The notes: generated by a model not told the origin, from the sequence alone. A DNA stretch of 64,000 bases from Pseudomonas fluorescens (GCF_902497875.1 NZ_CABVHY010000006.1:1-64000); one strand, 5' to 3'; shown: positions 27,459 to 37,200, counted from the first letter of the stretch. Made by a program: numbers and translations.

Positions 27459-27537
27459 TTCGCGTAAGGGTCTTGACTGACCGGCATTGGGGCTTGCTCG
27501 CGATGGCTGCCTGGCAGGCGCCACCATCATCCGAAAC

Positions 27538-28489
<952 letters not shown>

Positions 28490-28517
28490 CTATAGACAGT
28501 ACGAATAGTGTGCTTTT

Positions 28518-30113
28518 TCACGAGTTTTTTAAACGTTCTGCCAGTGAAGTCGCCAGTTGCGCTGTCAGTCCGTAGACCGACAGCTGCGGGTTGGCGCCAA
28601 TACTGGTGGGGAACAGCGAGCCATCATGGATCGACAAATTGCTCAGCTGATGATGCCGGCCGAGGCTGTCGCAGACGGCATTTTTCGGTTCTTCGCCCAT
28701 GGCACAGCCGCCCATCACGTGAGCACTGCCCAGGCGCGTGCGATACAACTCAAGGCTCAGACCGTCGATCAGCGTACGGGCTTCGGCCAGGGTTTTTACA
28801 AAATGCGCATCGTTGTGCAGGGGCATGACTTGCCTGGCGCCTCCAGCAAACTGGATTTCGGCCATGCTGTGAAAGGCCCGGCGCAAACCGTCCCAGGCAT
28901 AGGCTGAAACCTGGTAGTCGAGCACGGGTGTGCCGTCACCGCGAAGCTCGACGCCGCCGCCGGGGCTGTCCGGGTGGAAGCCATCTCGCAGCAGCGCGAG
29001 CATGGCGTGAGTATGGGGCAGCTGTTCCATGCGCAGGGCGTTGTCTGTGCCGAAACCGCCGAACAAGGTACTGGCCAACGCCGGGTGCAGTGGCGGTACC
29101 TCCAGTTTGTAGGACATCTTGCCGGTGGTGCCGTCCTGCCATTGAAAGTGGTCGGAATAAATCGATTGAGGCGCGCCGTAGAACGGATTGATCACCTCGT
29201 CGAAATGTCCGGCAGACATGTTCACCAGGTGCAGGAAGGTCCGTTTGCCGAGCCGCCGATGGGGGTCAGGCGCCTCGGAGCGCAACAGCAAGGCCGGGCT
29301 GTTGATGCCGCCACCGGCCAGCACATAGTGCCGCGCCTTGACGGTAATGCTGCGCCCGGTTGGCGCGACGCAACGCGCATCCATGGCTATGCAGTGCAGG
29401 CCGCTGATCTTGTCGTCCTTGATCAGCAGGCGCTCGGCGCGGGCCAGATACAACAGCTCGCCGCCTTTTTCCAGGGTCGCCGGAATGGTGGTCACCAGCA
29501 TCGACTGTTTGGCGTTGGTCGGGCAGCCCATGCCGCAGTAGCCGAGGTTCCAGCAGCCGAGAACATTGCGTGGGATCACATGCCAGCCATAGCCGAGCTT
29601 TTCGCAACCCTTCTTGATCACATCGTTGTTGGCGTTGGGCGGCATGATCCAGGGTGCGATGCCCAGGCGTTGCTCCATTTTTTCGAACCAGGGTGCCATC
29701 TCGGCAGGGCTGTGGCCTTTGACCTGGTGTTCCTTGGCCCAGTGTTCGAGCGTCGGCTCCGGGGTGCGAAAGCTCGAGGTCCAGTTGATCAGCGTCGTGC
29801 CGCCGACCGCACGGCCTTGCAGGATGGTGATGGCGCCGTCCTTGCTCATGCGCCCGATGCCTTCCTGATAGAGGCTGGCGTAGGCCTGGTCTTCGAGCAT
29901 CTTGAAATCGCTGCTGGTCTTGAGCGGGCCTTCTTCGATCAGCAGCACCTTGTAACCGGCGGCACTGAGAATTTCCGCCGTGGTCCCGCCACCGGCACCG
30001 CTGCCGATGATCGCCACATCCGCTTCCAGCGTCAGGTCCTGCTCGAGTTGCGAACCGTCCCGGGTTTTCCAGCCACGGGCCAGGCCCTCGCGAAACAGAT
30101 CAGGTACGGGCAT
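28518..30113 (-). CDS. GMC-family FAD alcohol dehydrogenase/oxidoreductase
   Basis: A 531-residue flavoprotein. The N-terminal FAD motif is AIIGSGAGGGTTAEILSAAG (about 35-54), with the GMC loop GGTTLINWTSSF near residue 104. A Cys-rich segment (LGCWNLGYCGMGCPTNAKQS) falls at about 185-205. The C-terminal GMC domain has SAHVMGGCAMGE and the flavin-contact region GANPQLSVYGLTAQLA. The next gene upstream encodes a Tat lipoprotein and the next an aldehyde dehydrogenase, suggesting alcohol-to-aldehyde-to-acid oxidation. It has no signal of its own and may be exported with the Tat protein. Confidence 0.88.
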   Translation of the reverse strand: MPVPDLFREGLARGWKTRDGSQLEQDLTLEADVAIIGSGAGGGTTAEILSAAGYKVLLIEEGPLKTSSDFKMLEDQAYASLYQEGIGRMSKDGAITILQGRAVGGTTLINWTSSFRTPEPTLEHWAKEHQVKGHSPAEMAPWFEKMEQRLGIAPWIMPPNANNDVIKKGCEKLGYGWHVIPRNVLGCWNLGYCGMGCPTNAKQSMLVTTIPATLEKGGELLYLARAERLLIKDDKISGLHCIAMDARCVAPTGRSITVKARHYVLAGGGINSPALLLRSEAPDPHRRLGKRTFLHLVNMSAGHFDEVINPFYGAPQSIYSDHFQWQDGTTGKMSYKLEVPPLHPALASTLFGGFGTDNALRMEQLPHTHAMLALLRDGFHPDSPGGGVELRGDGTPVLDYQVSAYAWDGLRRAFHSMAEIQFAGGARQVMPLHNDAHFVKTLAEARTLIDGLSLELYRTRLGSAHVMGGCAMGEEPKNAVCDSLGRHHQLSNLSIHDGSLFPTSIGANPQLSVYGLTAQLATSLAERLKNS

Positions 30114-30137
30114 TTAAGGTTCTCTTGTTTTTGTTTT

Positions 30138-30160
30138 GTGGGAGCGGGCTTGCCCGCGAA
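30138..30160. repeat. Single REP, GTGGGAGCGGGC variant
   Basis: One GTGGGAGCGGGCTTGCCCGC copy in the short gap between the Tat-lipoprotein gene and the GMC gene, inside the presumed operon. Confidence 0.8.
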
Positions 30161-30175
30161 TGGAGCGCCGCACTC

Positions 30176-30721
30176 TCAAACCTTGGGCGGCCCCGGATAC
30201 CCGCAATGCGCCCACGACTCCGCGCGGCCGTACCAGGCCATCATCATCAACTGCAAAATCGAGCTGTGGCCCATGCGCAGCAGGCTCAGCGAGCTGTTTT
30301 CCCAGCGCTTGAGAAAGTGCCGGATATCATCGGCGCTGGCGTTCTCCCAACTGCCCCAGACACCGGTCAACGGCCCACGGGTGACAGGCATGCCGAGCAC
30401 GTCGAACAGCTGCCGGGTCAGCTTGAGCATTTCCGGCGACAGGTGATCAAGGCCGCGATCCAGGCTTTGCAGGGTGCCGTCGATGGCGGCGGGCATCTTC
30501 TCGGCAGCCGCGGCGCCCTCGAGCATCACCGGAATCAGCGCTCGCAGAAATGCCAGGTCACTGCTGCGCAGAATCGCAAAACCGCTGGCCACAGTGCCGG
30601 CCGAGCAACCGCTGAGGCTGGCGCCAAGCCCGGCGGTGGCCAGGAAGGCGCTGGCGCACAGGCTGAATTTCAATAGGCCGCGGCGAGACAGCTCGGGTGA
30701 TTCGGACAGGCTTGGGATCAT
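30176..30721 (-). CDS. Tat-exported lipoprotein, companion subunit of the GMC oxidoreductase
   Basis: A 181-residue protein. The N-terminus has a twin-arginine motif (SRRGLLKFS, residues 12-20), a hydrophobic stretch, and a lipobox LSGC with Cys39, so it is probably a Tat-dependent lipoprotein. The remainder is helical and resembles small subunits that accompany GMC dehydrogenases (gluconate 2-dehydrogenase subunit 3 type). It lies between the aldehyde dehydrogenase and the GMC gene in the same direction, separated from each by under 70 nt. Function beyond partnership is inferred. Confidence 0.8.
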   Translation of the reverse strand: MIPSLSESPELSRRGLLKFSLCASAFLATAGLGASLSGCSAGTVASGFAILRSSDLAFLRALIPVMLEGAAAAEKMPAAIDGTLQSLDRGLDHLSPEMLKLTRQLFDVLGMPVTRGPLTGVWGSWENASADDIRHFLKRWENSSLSLLRMGHSSILQLMMMAWYGRAESWAHCGYPGPPKV

Positions 30722-30748
30722 TATTGTTATTACCCGACGGCAGTATGG

Positions 30749-32179
30749 TCAGCGAATAAACAGCTTTTGAATCAGTTTCTGGATGGATTTGCCGTAAGGC
30801 GGATAAATCAACTTCGCCGCGTTCAGCCGTTGCTTGGTCAGTACGCCCTTGGCCTTGCTGAACGTCAGGAAACCTTCATGGCCGTGGTAATGGCCCATTC
30901 CCGATGCGCCGATGCCGCCGAACGGCAGGTCGTCCTGAGCGACATGCAGCAGGGTGTCGTTGATGCAAACGCCACCGGAGTGAGTCTCGTCGAGCACCCG
31001 ACGTTGCTCGGCCTTGTCGTAACCGAAGTAGTAAAGCGCCAGTGGACGCGGCCGTTGGTTGATGTAGGCAAAGGCCTGATCCAGACCCTTGTAGGGCACG
31101 ATGGGCAGCAGCGGGCCAAAGATTTCGTCCTGCATCACGGTCATCTCGTCGTTGACGTTCAGCAGCAGGCTGTGGCCCATGCGCCGGCCCTGGTTCTGTT
31201 CGAACAGCGGGATCAGCAGCGCGCCCTTGCTGGTGGCATCACTGAGGTAGCCGTTGAGTCGCGCCAGTTGCCGGTCATTGATGATGGCGGTGTAGTCCGG
31301 GTTATCGGCGAGTTTCGGATAAAACCCGCGAACGGCCTTGCGATAGGCTTCGACGAAGCTGCCCACCCGGTCCTCCGGTACCAGCACGTAATCCGGGGCG
31401 ACGCAGGTTTGTCCAGCGTTCAGGGTCTTGCCGAAGGCAATGCGTTCAGCCGCATCCTTGAGCGGCACGTCGGCGGAAACGATGGCCGGGGACTTGCCGC
31501 CCAGTTCGAGGGTCACCGGAGTCAGATGTTCCGCTGCCGCGCGCATGACATGTTTGCCAATACTGGTGGCGCCGGTGAACAGCAGGTGATCGAAGCGCAG
31601 TCTGGAAAAGGCCATGCCGATCTCGGCTTCCCCCAACACCACACAGACCAGGTCTTCTGGAAAGACCCTGGCCAACAATTGCTTGAGCAACTGCCCGGTG
31701 GCTGGCGTCGACTCGCTGAGCTTGAGCATCACCCGGTTACCGGCGGACAACGCACCGACCAAAGGGCCGATGGCGAGGTAAAGTGGATAGTTCCACGGCA
31801 CAATCACCCCGATCACGCCCAGCGGCTGATAGACGACCTTGGCCGAGGCCGGCTGGAAGGCCGCACCCACCGAGCGCCGGGACGCTTTCATCCAGTCTTT
31901 GAGGTGTTTGCTGGCATAGCGGATGCCGTGCAGGCTGGGCATAAGCTCGGCGAGCAAGGTTTCATCGGCGCTGCGATGGCTGAAGTCCTGGCTGATGGCG
32001 TCGATCAATGCCTGGCGTTCGTCGCTCAACACTTCACGCAGGGCCTTGAGCCACTGCTGGCGTTGCGCTGCCGGCGGCATCGGGTTGCCTGCGTAGGCCT
32101 GGCGTTGGGCGGCAAACAGGCGGTGAAGCTCGTCCAGTTGCGGTTGAGAGTCTTGCAGGTAGGCAATATCGGCAGACAT
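30749..32179 (-). CDS. calB: Coniferyl aldehyde dehydrogenase
   Basis: A 476-residue NAD(P)-dependent aldehyde dehydrogenase of the CalB/long-chain branch. The NAD-binding segment is VPWNYPLYLAIGPL (about 128-141), the base Glu225 lies in LELGGKSPAIV and the nucleophile Cys259 in GQTCVAPDY. CalB oxidises coniferyl aldehyde to ferulate, but members also act on other aldehydes; here the co-transcribed GMC enzyme may supply the substrate. The gene is divergent from the TetR regulator, with an operator-like palindrome over its promoter. Confidence 0.88.
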   Translation of the reverse strand: MSADIAYLQDSQPQLDELHRLFAAQRQAYAGNPMPPAAQRQQWLKALREVLSDERQALIDAISQDFSHRSADETLLAELMPSLHGIRYASKHLKDWMKASRRSVGAAFQPASAKVVYQPLGVIGVIVPWNYPLYLAIGPLVGALSAGNRVMLKLSESTPATGQLLKQLLARVFPEDLVCVVLGEAEIGMAFSRLRFDHLLFTGATSIGKHVMRAAAEHLTPVTLELGGKSPAIVSADVPLKDAAERIAFGKTLNAGQTCVAPDYVLVPEDRVGSFVEAYRKAVRGFYPKLADNPDYTAIINDRQLARLNGYLSDATSKGALLIPLFEQNQGRRMGHSLLLNVNDEMTVMQDEIFGPLLPIVPYKGLDQAFAYINQRPRPLALYYFGYDKAEQRRVLDETHSGGVCINDTLLHVAQDDLPFGGIGASGMGHYHGHEGFLTFSKAKGVLTKQRLNAAKLIYPPYGKSIQKLIQKLFIR

Positions 32180-32209
32180 GGACGGCTCCTTTTTATTTGA
32201 GTGATTGGG

Positions 32210-32238
32210 GTTTTAGAGTCTATGCTCTAAAAAGTCAA
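32210..32238 (-). promoter_or_regulatory. calB promoter overlapped by TetR operator palindrome
   Basis: A perfect 8-bp inverted repeat, TTTTAGAG-6 nt-CTCTAAAA (32211-32232), lies in the 146-nt gap between calB and the TetR gene. On the minus strand a -35 TTGACT (complement of 32233-32238) and -10 TAAAAC (complement of 32210-32215) are 17 nt apart. The palindrome fills the spacer and -10, so a bound repressor would block polymerase. Confidence 0.75.
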
Positions 32239-32325
32239 ATGACATCCCTCGACAGCTTTGATTTATCCGATCCGGGATAGGTCGTAAGATGTTCGGCAAC
32301 GCACTCTGAATTAAAGCCCAAGCCC

Positions 32326-32997
32326 ATGGCCCCACGGATAAAAACCAGCGAGCGCATCGTCCAGAACAGCCTGGAGTTGTTCAATCAGCAGGGCGAACGC
32401 AGCGTCAGCACCAACCATATCGCCGCCCACATGGAAATTTCTCCGGGCAACCTGTACTACCACTTTCCCAACAAGCAGGCGATCATCGCCGTGCTGTTCA
32501 GTGAATACGAAAGCCTGGTCGACAGTTTTTTGCGTCCACCCCAAGGCCGCGCTGCCACCGTCGAAGACAAGCGCTATTACCTGCAAGCGCTGCTCGCCGC
32601 GATGTGGCGCTACCGCTTCCTGCATCGGGACCTCGAACACCTGCTCGACAGCGATGCGGAGCTGGCTGACCGTTATCGACGCTTTTCCCAGCGTTGTTTG
32701 ATTCAGGGTGGAGCCATTTATGAGGGCTTCGTCGAGGCCGGCATTCTGCGAATGGACAAGGTCCAGATCGAATCTCTTACCCTCAACGCCTGGATCATCC
32801 TGACTTCCTGGGTGCGTTTTCTCTGCACCACGCGGGAAAATTCCACGCATCTGAGTGAAGAGGCCATCAAGCGAGGTGTTTACCAGGTGCTGGTGCTGGA
32901 AGCCGGATTTGTCACGGACCAGGCGCGGGACGCGGTGAATGCGTTATTCGAGGAGTTTTATGTGCCACTGGCGCAGGCACTGGAAGAAGTGCAGTAG
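32326..32997 (+). CDS. TetR-family transcriptional repressor
   Basis: A 223-residue TetR protein. The HTH is at the N-terminus (ERIVQNSLELFNQQG then HIAAHMEISPGNLYYHFPNK, residues 7-52), followed by a ligand-binding domain rich in aromatic residues. It is divergent from calB and is the natural candidate to bind the TTTTAGAG dyad and control the aldehyde dehydrogenase/GMC set and itself. The ligand is unknown; an aldehyde or alcohol substrate of the operon would be logical. Confidence 0.9.
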   Translation: MAPRIKTSERIVQNSLELFNQQGERSVSTNHIAAHMEISPGNLYYHFPNKQAIIAVLFSEYESLVDSFLRPPQGRAATVEDKRYYLQALLAAMWRYRFLHRDLEHLLDSDAELADRYRRFSQRCLIQGGAIYEGFVEAGILRMDKVQIESLTLNAWIILTSWVRFLCTTRENSTHLSEEAIKRGVYQVLVLEAGFVTDQARDAVNALFEEFYVPLAQALEEVQ

Positions 32998-33030
32998 GAT
33001 TAACCTCTGACCTCATCACGGGAGCCCGCT

Positions 33031-33885
33031 ATGCCCATTGCGCAATTGATCAGCCCTCAAGCTCTGGACCTGAAAAAGGAGCAGGACGGGTTGGTGATTC
33101 TGGATTGCCGTTTTGCCCTCGAAGACCCGGACTACGGCCAGCGCAGTTATGCCGAAGGGCATATCGCCGGTTCTTCCTTCGCCGATCTGGAGCGTGATCT
33201 CAGTGACCGGATGATCAAGGGCGTGACCGGGCGTCATCCACTGCCGGATCCCGCAAAGCTGATTGAGCGCTTGCAGGCCTGGGGTATCAATGCCGACAGC
33301 GAAGTCGTGCTGTATGACGACGGCCCTGGTGCCTTTGCCGCGCGCGCCTGGTGGCTGCTGGCCTGGCTGGGCAAGCGCGACGGAGTGTTTATCCTCGACG
33401 GCGGATTGAAAGCCTGGCATGCGGCGGGCTTGCCATTGAGCCTGGACGCGCCTGGCACCCCGCCTGGCACCTTTACCGGCACACCCGATAACTCGCTGCT
33501 ATTGAGTGCCGAACAGCTGCAAAAGCGCCTCGGCCGGCCAACCCTGACCTTGCTCGATGCGCGCGCCGAGCCGCGATTTCGTGGCGAGGTGGAGCCGATC
33601 GACCCCGTAGCCGGGCATATCCCCGGCGCACAATGCGCGGCATTCAGTGAAAACCTGGGCAGCGACGGACGCTTTTTGCCAGCCGAGCAGCTCAAACAAC
33701 GTTTCGCCGCGAAGCTGGGTGACCGTTCACCGAGTGAGCTGGTGGCGTACTGCGGTTCCGGCGTGACGGCGTGCCATAACCTGTTTGCGTTGTGCCTGGC
33801 GGGCTATCCGTTGGCCGGTTTGTACGCGGGATCGTGGAGTGAGTGGATTACCGATCCCACGCGTGGGGTTGCCAAAGGCGATTGA
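33031..33885 (+). CDS. sseA: 3-mercaptopyruvate/thiosulfate sulfurtransferase (double rhodanese)
   Basis: A 284-residue protein with two rhodanese domains (about 5-135 and 155-280). The C-terminal domain carries the active-site loop CGSGVTA with persulfide-forming Cys241. The sequence CGSGV(T/S) favours mercaptopyruvate over thiosulfate (CRxGxR) as donor. The N-terminal domain is structural. GGGAGCC precedes the ATG. It follows the TetR gene by 33 nt but probably acts separately in sulfur transfer. Confidence 0.9.
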   Translation: MPIAQLISPQALDLKKEQDGLVILDCRFALEDPDYGQRSYAEGHIAGSSFADLERDLSDRMIKGVTGRHPLPDPAKLIERLQAWGINADSEVVLYDDGPGAFAARAWWLLAWLGKRDGVFILDGGLKAWHAAGLPLSLDAPGTPPGTFTGTPDNSLLLSAEQLQKRLGRPTLTLLDARAEPRFRGEVEPIDPVAGHIPGAQCAAFSENLGSDGRFLPAEQLKQRFAAKLGDRSPSELVAYCGSGVTACHNLFALCLAGYPLAGLYAGSWSEWITDPTRGVAKGD

Positions 33886-33918
33886 TGCCGGGTCCGCTTT
33901 CATATTGAGTGTGCAGTG

Positions 33919-33991
33919 AAAGATCGCAGCCTGCGGCAGCTCCTACGCCGACCGCGTACCCTGTAGGAGCTGCCGCAGGCTGCGATCTTTT
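33919..33991. repeat. REP pair, GTAGGAGCTGCC family, inverted (divergent heads)
   Basis: AAAGATCGCAGCCTGCGGCA is followed after a short spacer by its complement GTAGGAGCTGCCGCAGGCTG. The copies are back to back, the opposite orientation to the pair at 1171-1255. It lies between the convergent sulfurtransferase and azlD genes. Confidence 0.9.
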
Positions 33992-34005
33992 CGGCCATCA
34001 CCGGA

Positions 34006-34335
34006 TCAAATGGGCAACTGCCCCATCATCCAGCGCAACAGAAAGAACACCAGCAACCCGCCGCCAATGGTCGCCAGCAAATGCCGGGTCAACGCGGCAA
34101 TGGCAATCGCTGCCAGCCCGGCCAGCAAATACGCATTACTGAGGTTCAGCGCCCAATGCTCGCCATCGGGCAGCAGCATGCCTGGCACCACAATGGCAGT
34201 GAGCACTGCAGTCGGCACGTAATGCAAACCCTGGCGCACCAGTGGCGGGAAACTCAGGTTTGGCCAGGCGAACAAGCTGTAGCGCAGAACGAAAGTGATG
34301 GTCGCCATGCCGAAAATCAGCCACCAGTAACTCAT
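34006..34335 (-). CDS. AzlD-family branched-chain amino acid exporter subunit
   Basis: A 109-residue membrane protein with four hydrophobic segments, of the AzlD family. AzlD forms an exporter with the larger AzlC (YgaZH/BrnFE type), which removes branched-chain amino acids from the cell. Its start overlaps the azlC stop by 4 nt (ATGA), the usual coupling of these two subunits. The motif SFPPLVRQGLHYVPTAVLTA matches the conserved central loop of the family. Confidence 0.9.
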   Translation of the reverse strand: MSYWWLIFGMATITFVLRYSLFAWPNLSFPPLVRQGLHYVPTAVLTAIVVPGMLLPDGEHWALNLSNAYLLAGLAAIAIAALTRHLLATIGGGLLVFFLLRWMMGQLPI

Positions 34336-35051
34336 GGGTGCAGCTCCTTTTCCGAGCGCATCGCCAATTGCTGGCGCTCCAGCACGACGCCGACGGCAAT
34401 TCCGCTGAACGCGGCGGCCATCAACCCGAGTTTGTAGGGCCAGCTGTAAGTCATCAGCGCCACGGCACCCGCCGCCAAGGCTGCAGCCACTTGCGGTTTG
34501 TTGCGTAGCAATGGCACGACGATGCCGATAAAGGTCGCCAGCATGGCGAACTCAAGGCCCCAGCTGGCCAGATCCGGCACGGCCTGGCCAAACAACACCC
34601 CAACCAGCGAGCTGAGTACCCAGCAGGCGTACAGTGAGCTGGCCACGCCCACCCAATACCAGTGCGCCAGCGGCCGATCACCGTGCAGCAGATAGAAACG
34701 CTGGACCACGGCAAAGGTTTCATCGGTCAACCAGAACGCCAGCAACACCCGCCAGCGCTGCGGCAACTGGCTGGCGTGGGGCTGCAGAGTGGCGCTGTAG
34801 AGCACGTGGCGCAGGTTGACGATAAAGGTCGTCAGCAAAATTACCACGGCGCTGGCGCCCACGCCGAACAGACTGATGACGATGAATTGCGCGGAACCAG
34901 CATAGACGAACAGCGACATGCCGACTGCCTGCCATAACGTCAGGCCGGCGGAGCCAGCCAGTGTGCCGAAGATCAGCCCGAAGGGCAGAATGCCCACGGC
35001 CATGGCAAAGCTGTCGCGGATACCTCGGGAAAAAAGCTGTTTGCGGGTCAT
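34332..35051 (-). CDS. AzlC-family branched-chain amino acid exporter subunit
   Basis: Large subunit of the exporter. The 239-residue product begins MTRKQLFSRGIRDS, chosen because AAGGAGA lies just upstream; an in-frame ATG eight codons earlier has no ribosome site. Seven or so helices are visible, with the AzlC signature G..PFGLIFGTLAGSAGLTLWQA near the start and FVYAGSAQFI at about residue 48. An AraC regulator lies upstream beyond a repeat module and may respond to amino acids, but this is only positional. Confidence 0.92.
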   Translation of the reverse strand: MTRKQLFSRGIRDSFAMAVGILPFGLIFGTLAGSAGLTLWQAVGMSLFVYAGSAQFIVISLFGVGASAVVILLTTFIVNLRHVLYSATLQPHASQLPQRWRVLLAFWLTDETFAVVQRFYLLHGDRPLAHWYWVGVASSLYACWVLSSLVGVLFGQAVPDLASWGLEFAMLATFIGIVVPLLRNKPQVAAALAAGAVALMTYSWPYKLGLMAAAFSGIAVGVVLERQQLAMRSEKELHP

Positions 35052-35159
35052 CGAGACTCTCCTTATTGCCCGCATCTTAGGCAGTCGGGTTGAGTCCGTC
35101 TTGAACGATCTTGCGCTGTAACCTAAAAGATCGCAGCCCTTATGCCGAGCACCTGTCTA

Positions 35160-35303
35160 TGGCGAGGGAGCTTGCCCCGCTGGGCTGCGTAGCAGTCCTA
35201 AAATCTGCAATCGCGTTTTGTCTGGTAAGACTCAGCGGTCGGCTTTACGGCCGCTTCGCGGACGGACGCGTCCCCGGCCGGCCGGGAGCAAGCTCCCTCG
35301 CCA
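35160..35303. repeat. Composite REP-bounded module, copy C (diverged core)
   Basis: Arms GGCGAGGGAGCTTG and CAAGCTCCCTCGCC enclose an interior aligned with copies A and D but with a diverged core (GGCTTTACGGCCGCTTCGCG). A half-REP remnant of another family (AAAAGATCGCAGCC, 35125-35138) lies just before it. Together they fill the 275-nt gap between azlC and the AraC gene; the azlC promoter must lie close to 35060-35120. Confidence 0.78.
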
Positions 35304-35326
35304 CAATTAATCATCTGGCCGTAGAC

Positions 35327-36157
35327 CTACGGTAACTGCCGGGCATTTCGATAAGCCCCCGGGCCGACGCCATAGACCTGTTTGAACTGCCGGCTCAGAT
35401 GGCTCTGGTCGGCGAAGCCCAATTGTGTCGCCACTTCCAGCGGCAGGCAGCCGTCGCGCAATAGCGCCCGTGCTCGAGCGATCCGTTGCTGCATCAGCCA
35501 GGTATGTGGCGGCATGCCCGTGGCGCGGCGGAACACTCGTGCGAAATGAAAGGGTGACAGGTTGACCGCAGTGGCCAGTTCTTCGAGGGATGGCGGTGCG
35601 GCCAGCTGAGACTGCAGCAGTTCCTTGGCCTGGGCGACTGCCCGATGTTCCCGCCCGGGTTTATCGGGCGTCGACACGCCAGCGTGGCGTTGCAGCAACG
35701 ACAACATCATTTCCCGCCAGACCGTTTGCTGTTGCAGCGCCGAGGCCGGGCTTTCCAGCAATCGGTGCAATTGGCAGAAACCGTCGACCAGATCCGGATC
35801 GCGATAGAGCGTGGCACCGAATGCAGGCAGGCTGTTGGCCGGTAGTTCGAGTTCGGCCAGTAGCGAAAGAATCTGCTCATTGTCGGGATAAAACGCCCGG
35901 TACAACCAACCGTCATCAGTGCCTTTATGGCCCGTGTGCAATTCGTCCGGGTTGATCAGCACCAGGGTTCCGCTACCCGCCAGGTGGTCTGCGCCGCGAT
36001 AGCGATAACGCTGGGCGCCGGCCATGATCAGGCCGATGACATAGCCGTCATGCACATGGGGCACAAAACGCTGCTCGATGTAGCGGGCGGCCAATAACTC
36101 GACGCCGGCCAGCGGCGCGGTTTGCCAGAAACGGACCGACTCACCCTCAAGCTTCAT
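35327..36157 (-). CDS. AraC-family transcriptional regulator
   Basis: A 276-residue regulator. A cupin-like N-terminal sensing domain (PHVHDGYVIGLIMAG, about residues 32-46) precedes two HTH motifs at the C-terminus (SLEELATAVNLSPFHFARVFRRATG and LEVATQLGFADQSHLSRQFK). The start at 36157 has GGGAGC upstream and overlaps the YheT stop by 1 nt (TAATG), so it may be translated from the hydrolase message. Its neighbour downstream is azlCD, a common pairing for this AraC type. Confidence 0.88.
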   Translation of the reverse strand: MKLEGESVRFWQTAPLAGVELLAARYIEQRFVPHVHDGYVIGLIMAGAQRYRYRGADHLAGSGTLVLINPDELHTGHKGTDDGWLYRAFYPDNEQILSLLAELELPANSLPAFGATLYRDPDLVDGFCQLHRLLESPASALQQQTVWREMMLSLLQRHAGVSTPDKPGREHRAVAQAKELLQSQLAAPPSLEELATAVNLSPFHFARVFRRATGMPPHTWLMQQRIARARALLRDGCLPLEVATQLGFADQSHLSRQFKQVYGVGPGAYRNARQLP

Positions 36158-37200
36158 TAGTGCTCCCTGAGGCCCGCGCCAGTCAGCCATTGCGGAATCC
36201 TGCGCTCCAGGTAGTAGCCAGGAGTGCGCAAGGTTCCATCGACAAAACCGACATGCCCACCCCGGGCCTGCAATTCGAATTGTGTGGTCGGCGACAGCTC
36301 GCTGGTTTGCGGTAGGCTGTGGGGAAAGACGAAAGGATCGTCAGCGGCCTGAATGATCAGGGTCGGCGTGCGGATGGCGCCGAGAAAGTAGCGACTGGAA
36401 GCACGCCGGTAATAGTCCTGCGCATCGACAAACCCGTTCAGTGGTGCGGTGACCCGGCCGTCGAAATCCCAGAAGGTCCGCATGTTGTCCAGCGAGCCCA
36501 GTTGCGCCAGAGTCGCCAGGCCTTCGCGGCGGCCATCATGGTGGAATTGCCGCTGCTTGTTTTTGATATAGGCGAGCATCTGGCGCATGAAGTGCGCCTG
36601 ATAGACCTTTGAAAATCCCTGGCCGATACGATCGGCGCACTGGTCGAGACGAAAGGGTACCGAAACCGCCACCGCGCCCAGCAGTTCGCTGCGGTCGCCG
36701 GATTCCCCCAGATACTTGAGCAGCACGTTGCCGCCCAGCGAATAGCCAACCGCATACAACGGTGCCAAGGGTCGCTGGGCGCGCAAATGGCTGATGGCTG
36801 CCGCGAGGTCTTCACTGGCGCCGGAGTGATAACTGCGCGGCAGCAGGTTGGGTTCCCCGGAGCAGCCGCGCCAGTTCAGGGCCACACTGCCCCAGCCCTG
36901 AGCTGCAAGGGCTTTTTGCAGTCCGGCCACGTAGGGCGAATTCGAGGAGCCAGTCAGGCCGTGCAATACCAGCACCAAAGGCGCATCGAGGCTATGGGGG
37001 CCAAGCCAGTCGAGGTCGAGAAAATCGCCGTCCTCAAGCCACAGCCGTTCACGTTGTCGATCGAGATGGGTGGTTTTGCGCCACAACGGGCCCCACAAGG
37101 TTTGCAGGTGCGGGTTGCCCAGGCCCAGGGCAGGGGTGAAACGATCTGGCGGTGTGGGCACGGTTGTTCTCGATGCAGCGGTGCGTACCTGGGTACGCAC
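36157..37200 (-). CDS. YheT-type alpha/beta hydrolase
   Basis: A 347-residue (or slightly shorter) hydrolase of the YheT/ABHD branch. Family signs are LGNPHLQTLWGPLWR near residue 26, the oxyanion-hole region LVLHGLTGSSNSPY, the nucleophile elbow GYSLGGNVLLKYLGE and a C-terminal GGHVGFVDG with the catalytic histidine. The physiological substrate is unknown. The start is uncertain: the first GTG falls inside a perfect palindrome and has no clear Shine-Dalgarno; GTG at 37161 is another choice. Confidence 0.85.
   Translation of the reverse strand: MRTQVRTAASRTTVPTPPDRFTPALGLGNPHLQTLWGPLWRKTTHLDRQRERLWLEDGDFLDLDWLGPHSLDAPLVLVLHGLTGSSNSPYVAGLQKALAAQGWGSVALNWRGCSGEPNLLPRSYHSGASEDLAAAISHLRAQRPLAPLYAVGYSLGGNVLLKYLGESGDRSELLGAVAVSVPFRLDQCADRIGQGFSKVYQAHFMRQMLAYIKNKQRQFHHDGRREGLATLAQLGSLDNMRTFWDFDGRVTAPLNGFVDAQDYYRRASSRYFLGAIRTPTLIIQAADDPFVFPHSLPQTSELSPTTQFELQARGGHVGFVDGTLRTPGYYLERRIPQWLTGAGLREH

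Noticed and set aside
27281..27537. Small coding frames in the repeat between the mutM-side gene and the ferredoxin
   Set aside because: All lie inside the composite inverted repeat and lack ribosome sites.
35101..35303. CRISPR-like or tRNA-like structure in the azlC-AraC gap
   Set aside because: The repeats are one inverted REP-bounded module plus a half-REP; there are no regularly spaced direct repeats and no cloverleaf.
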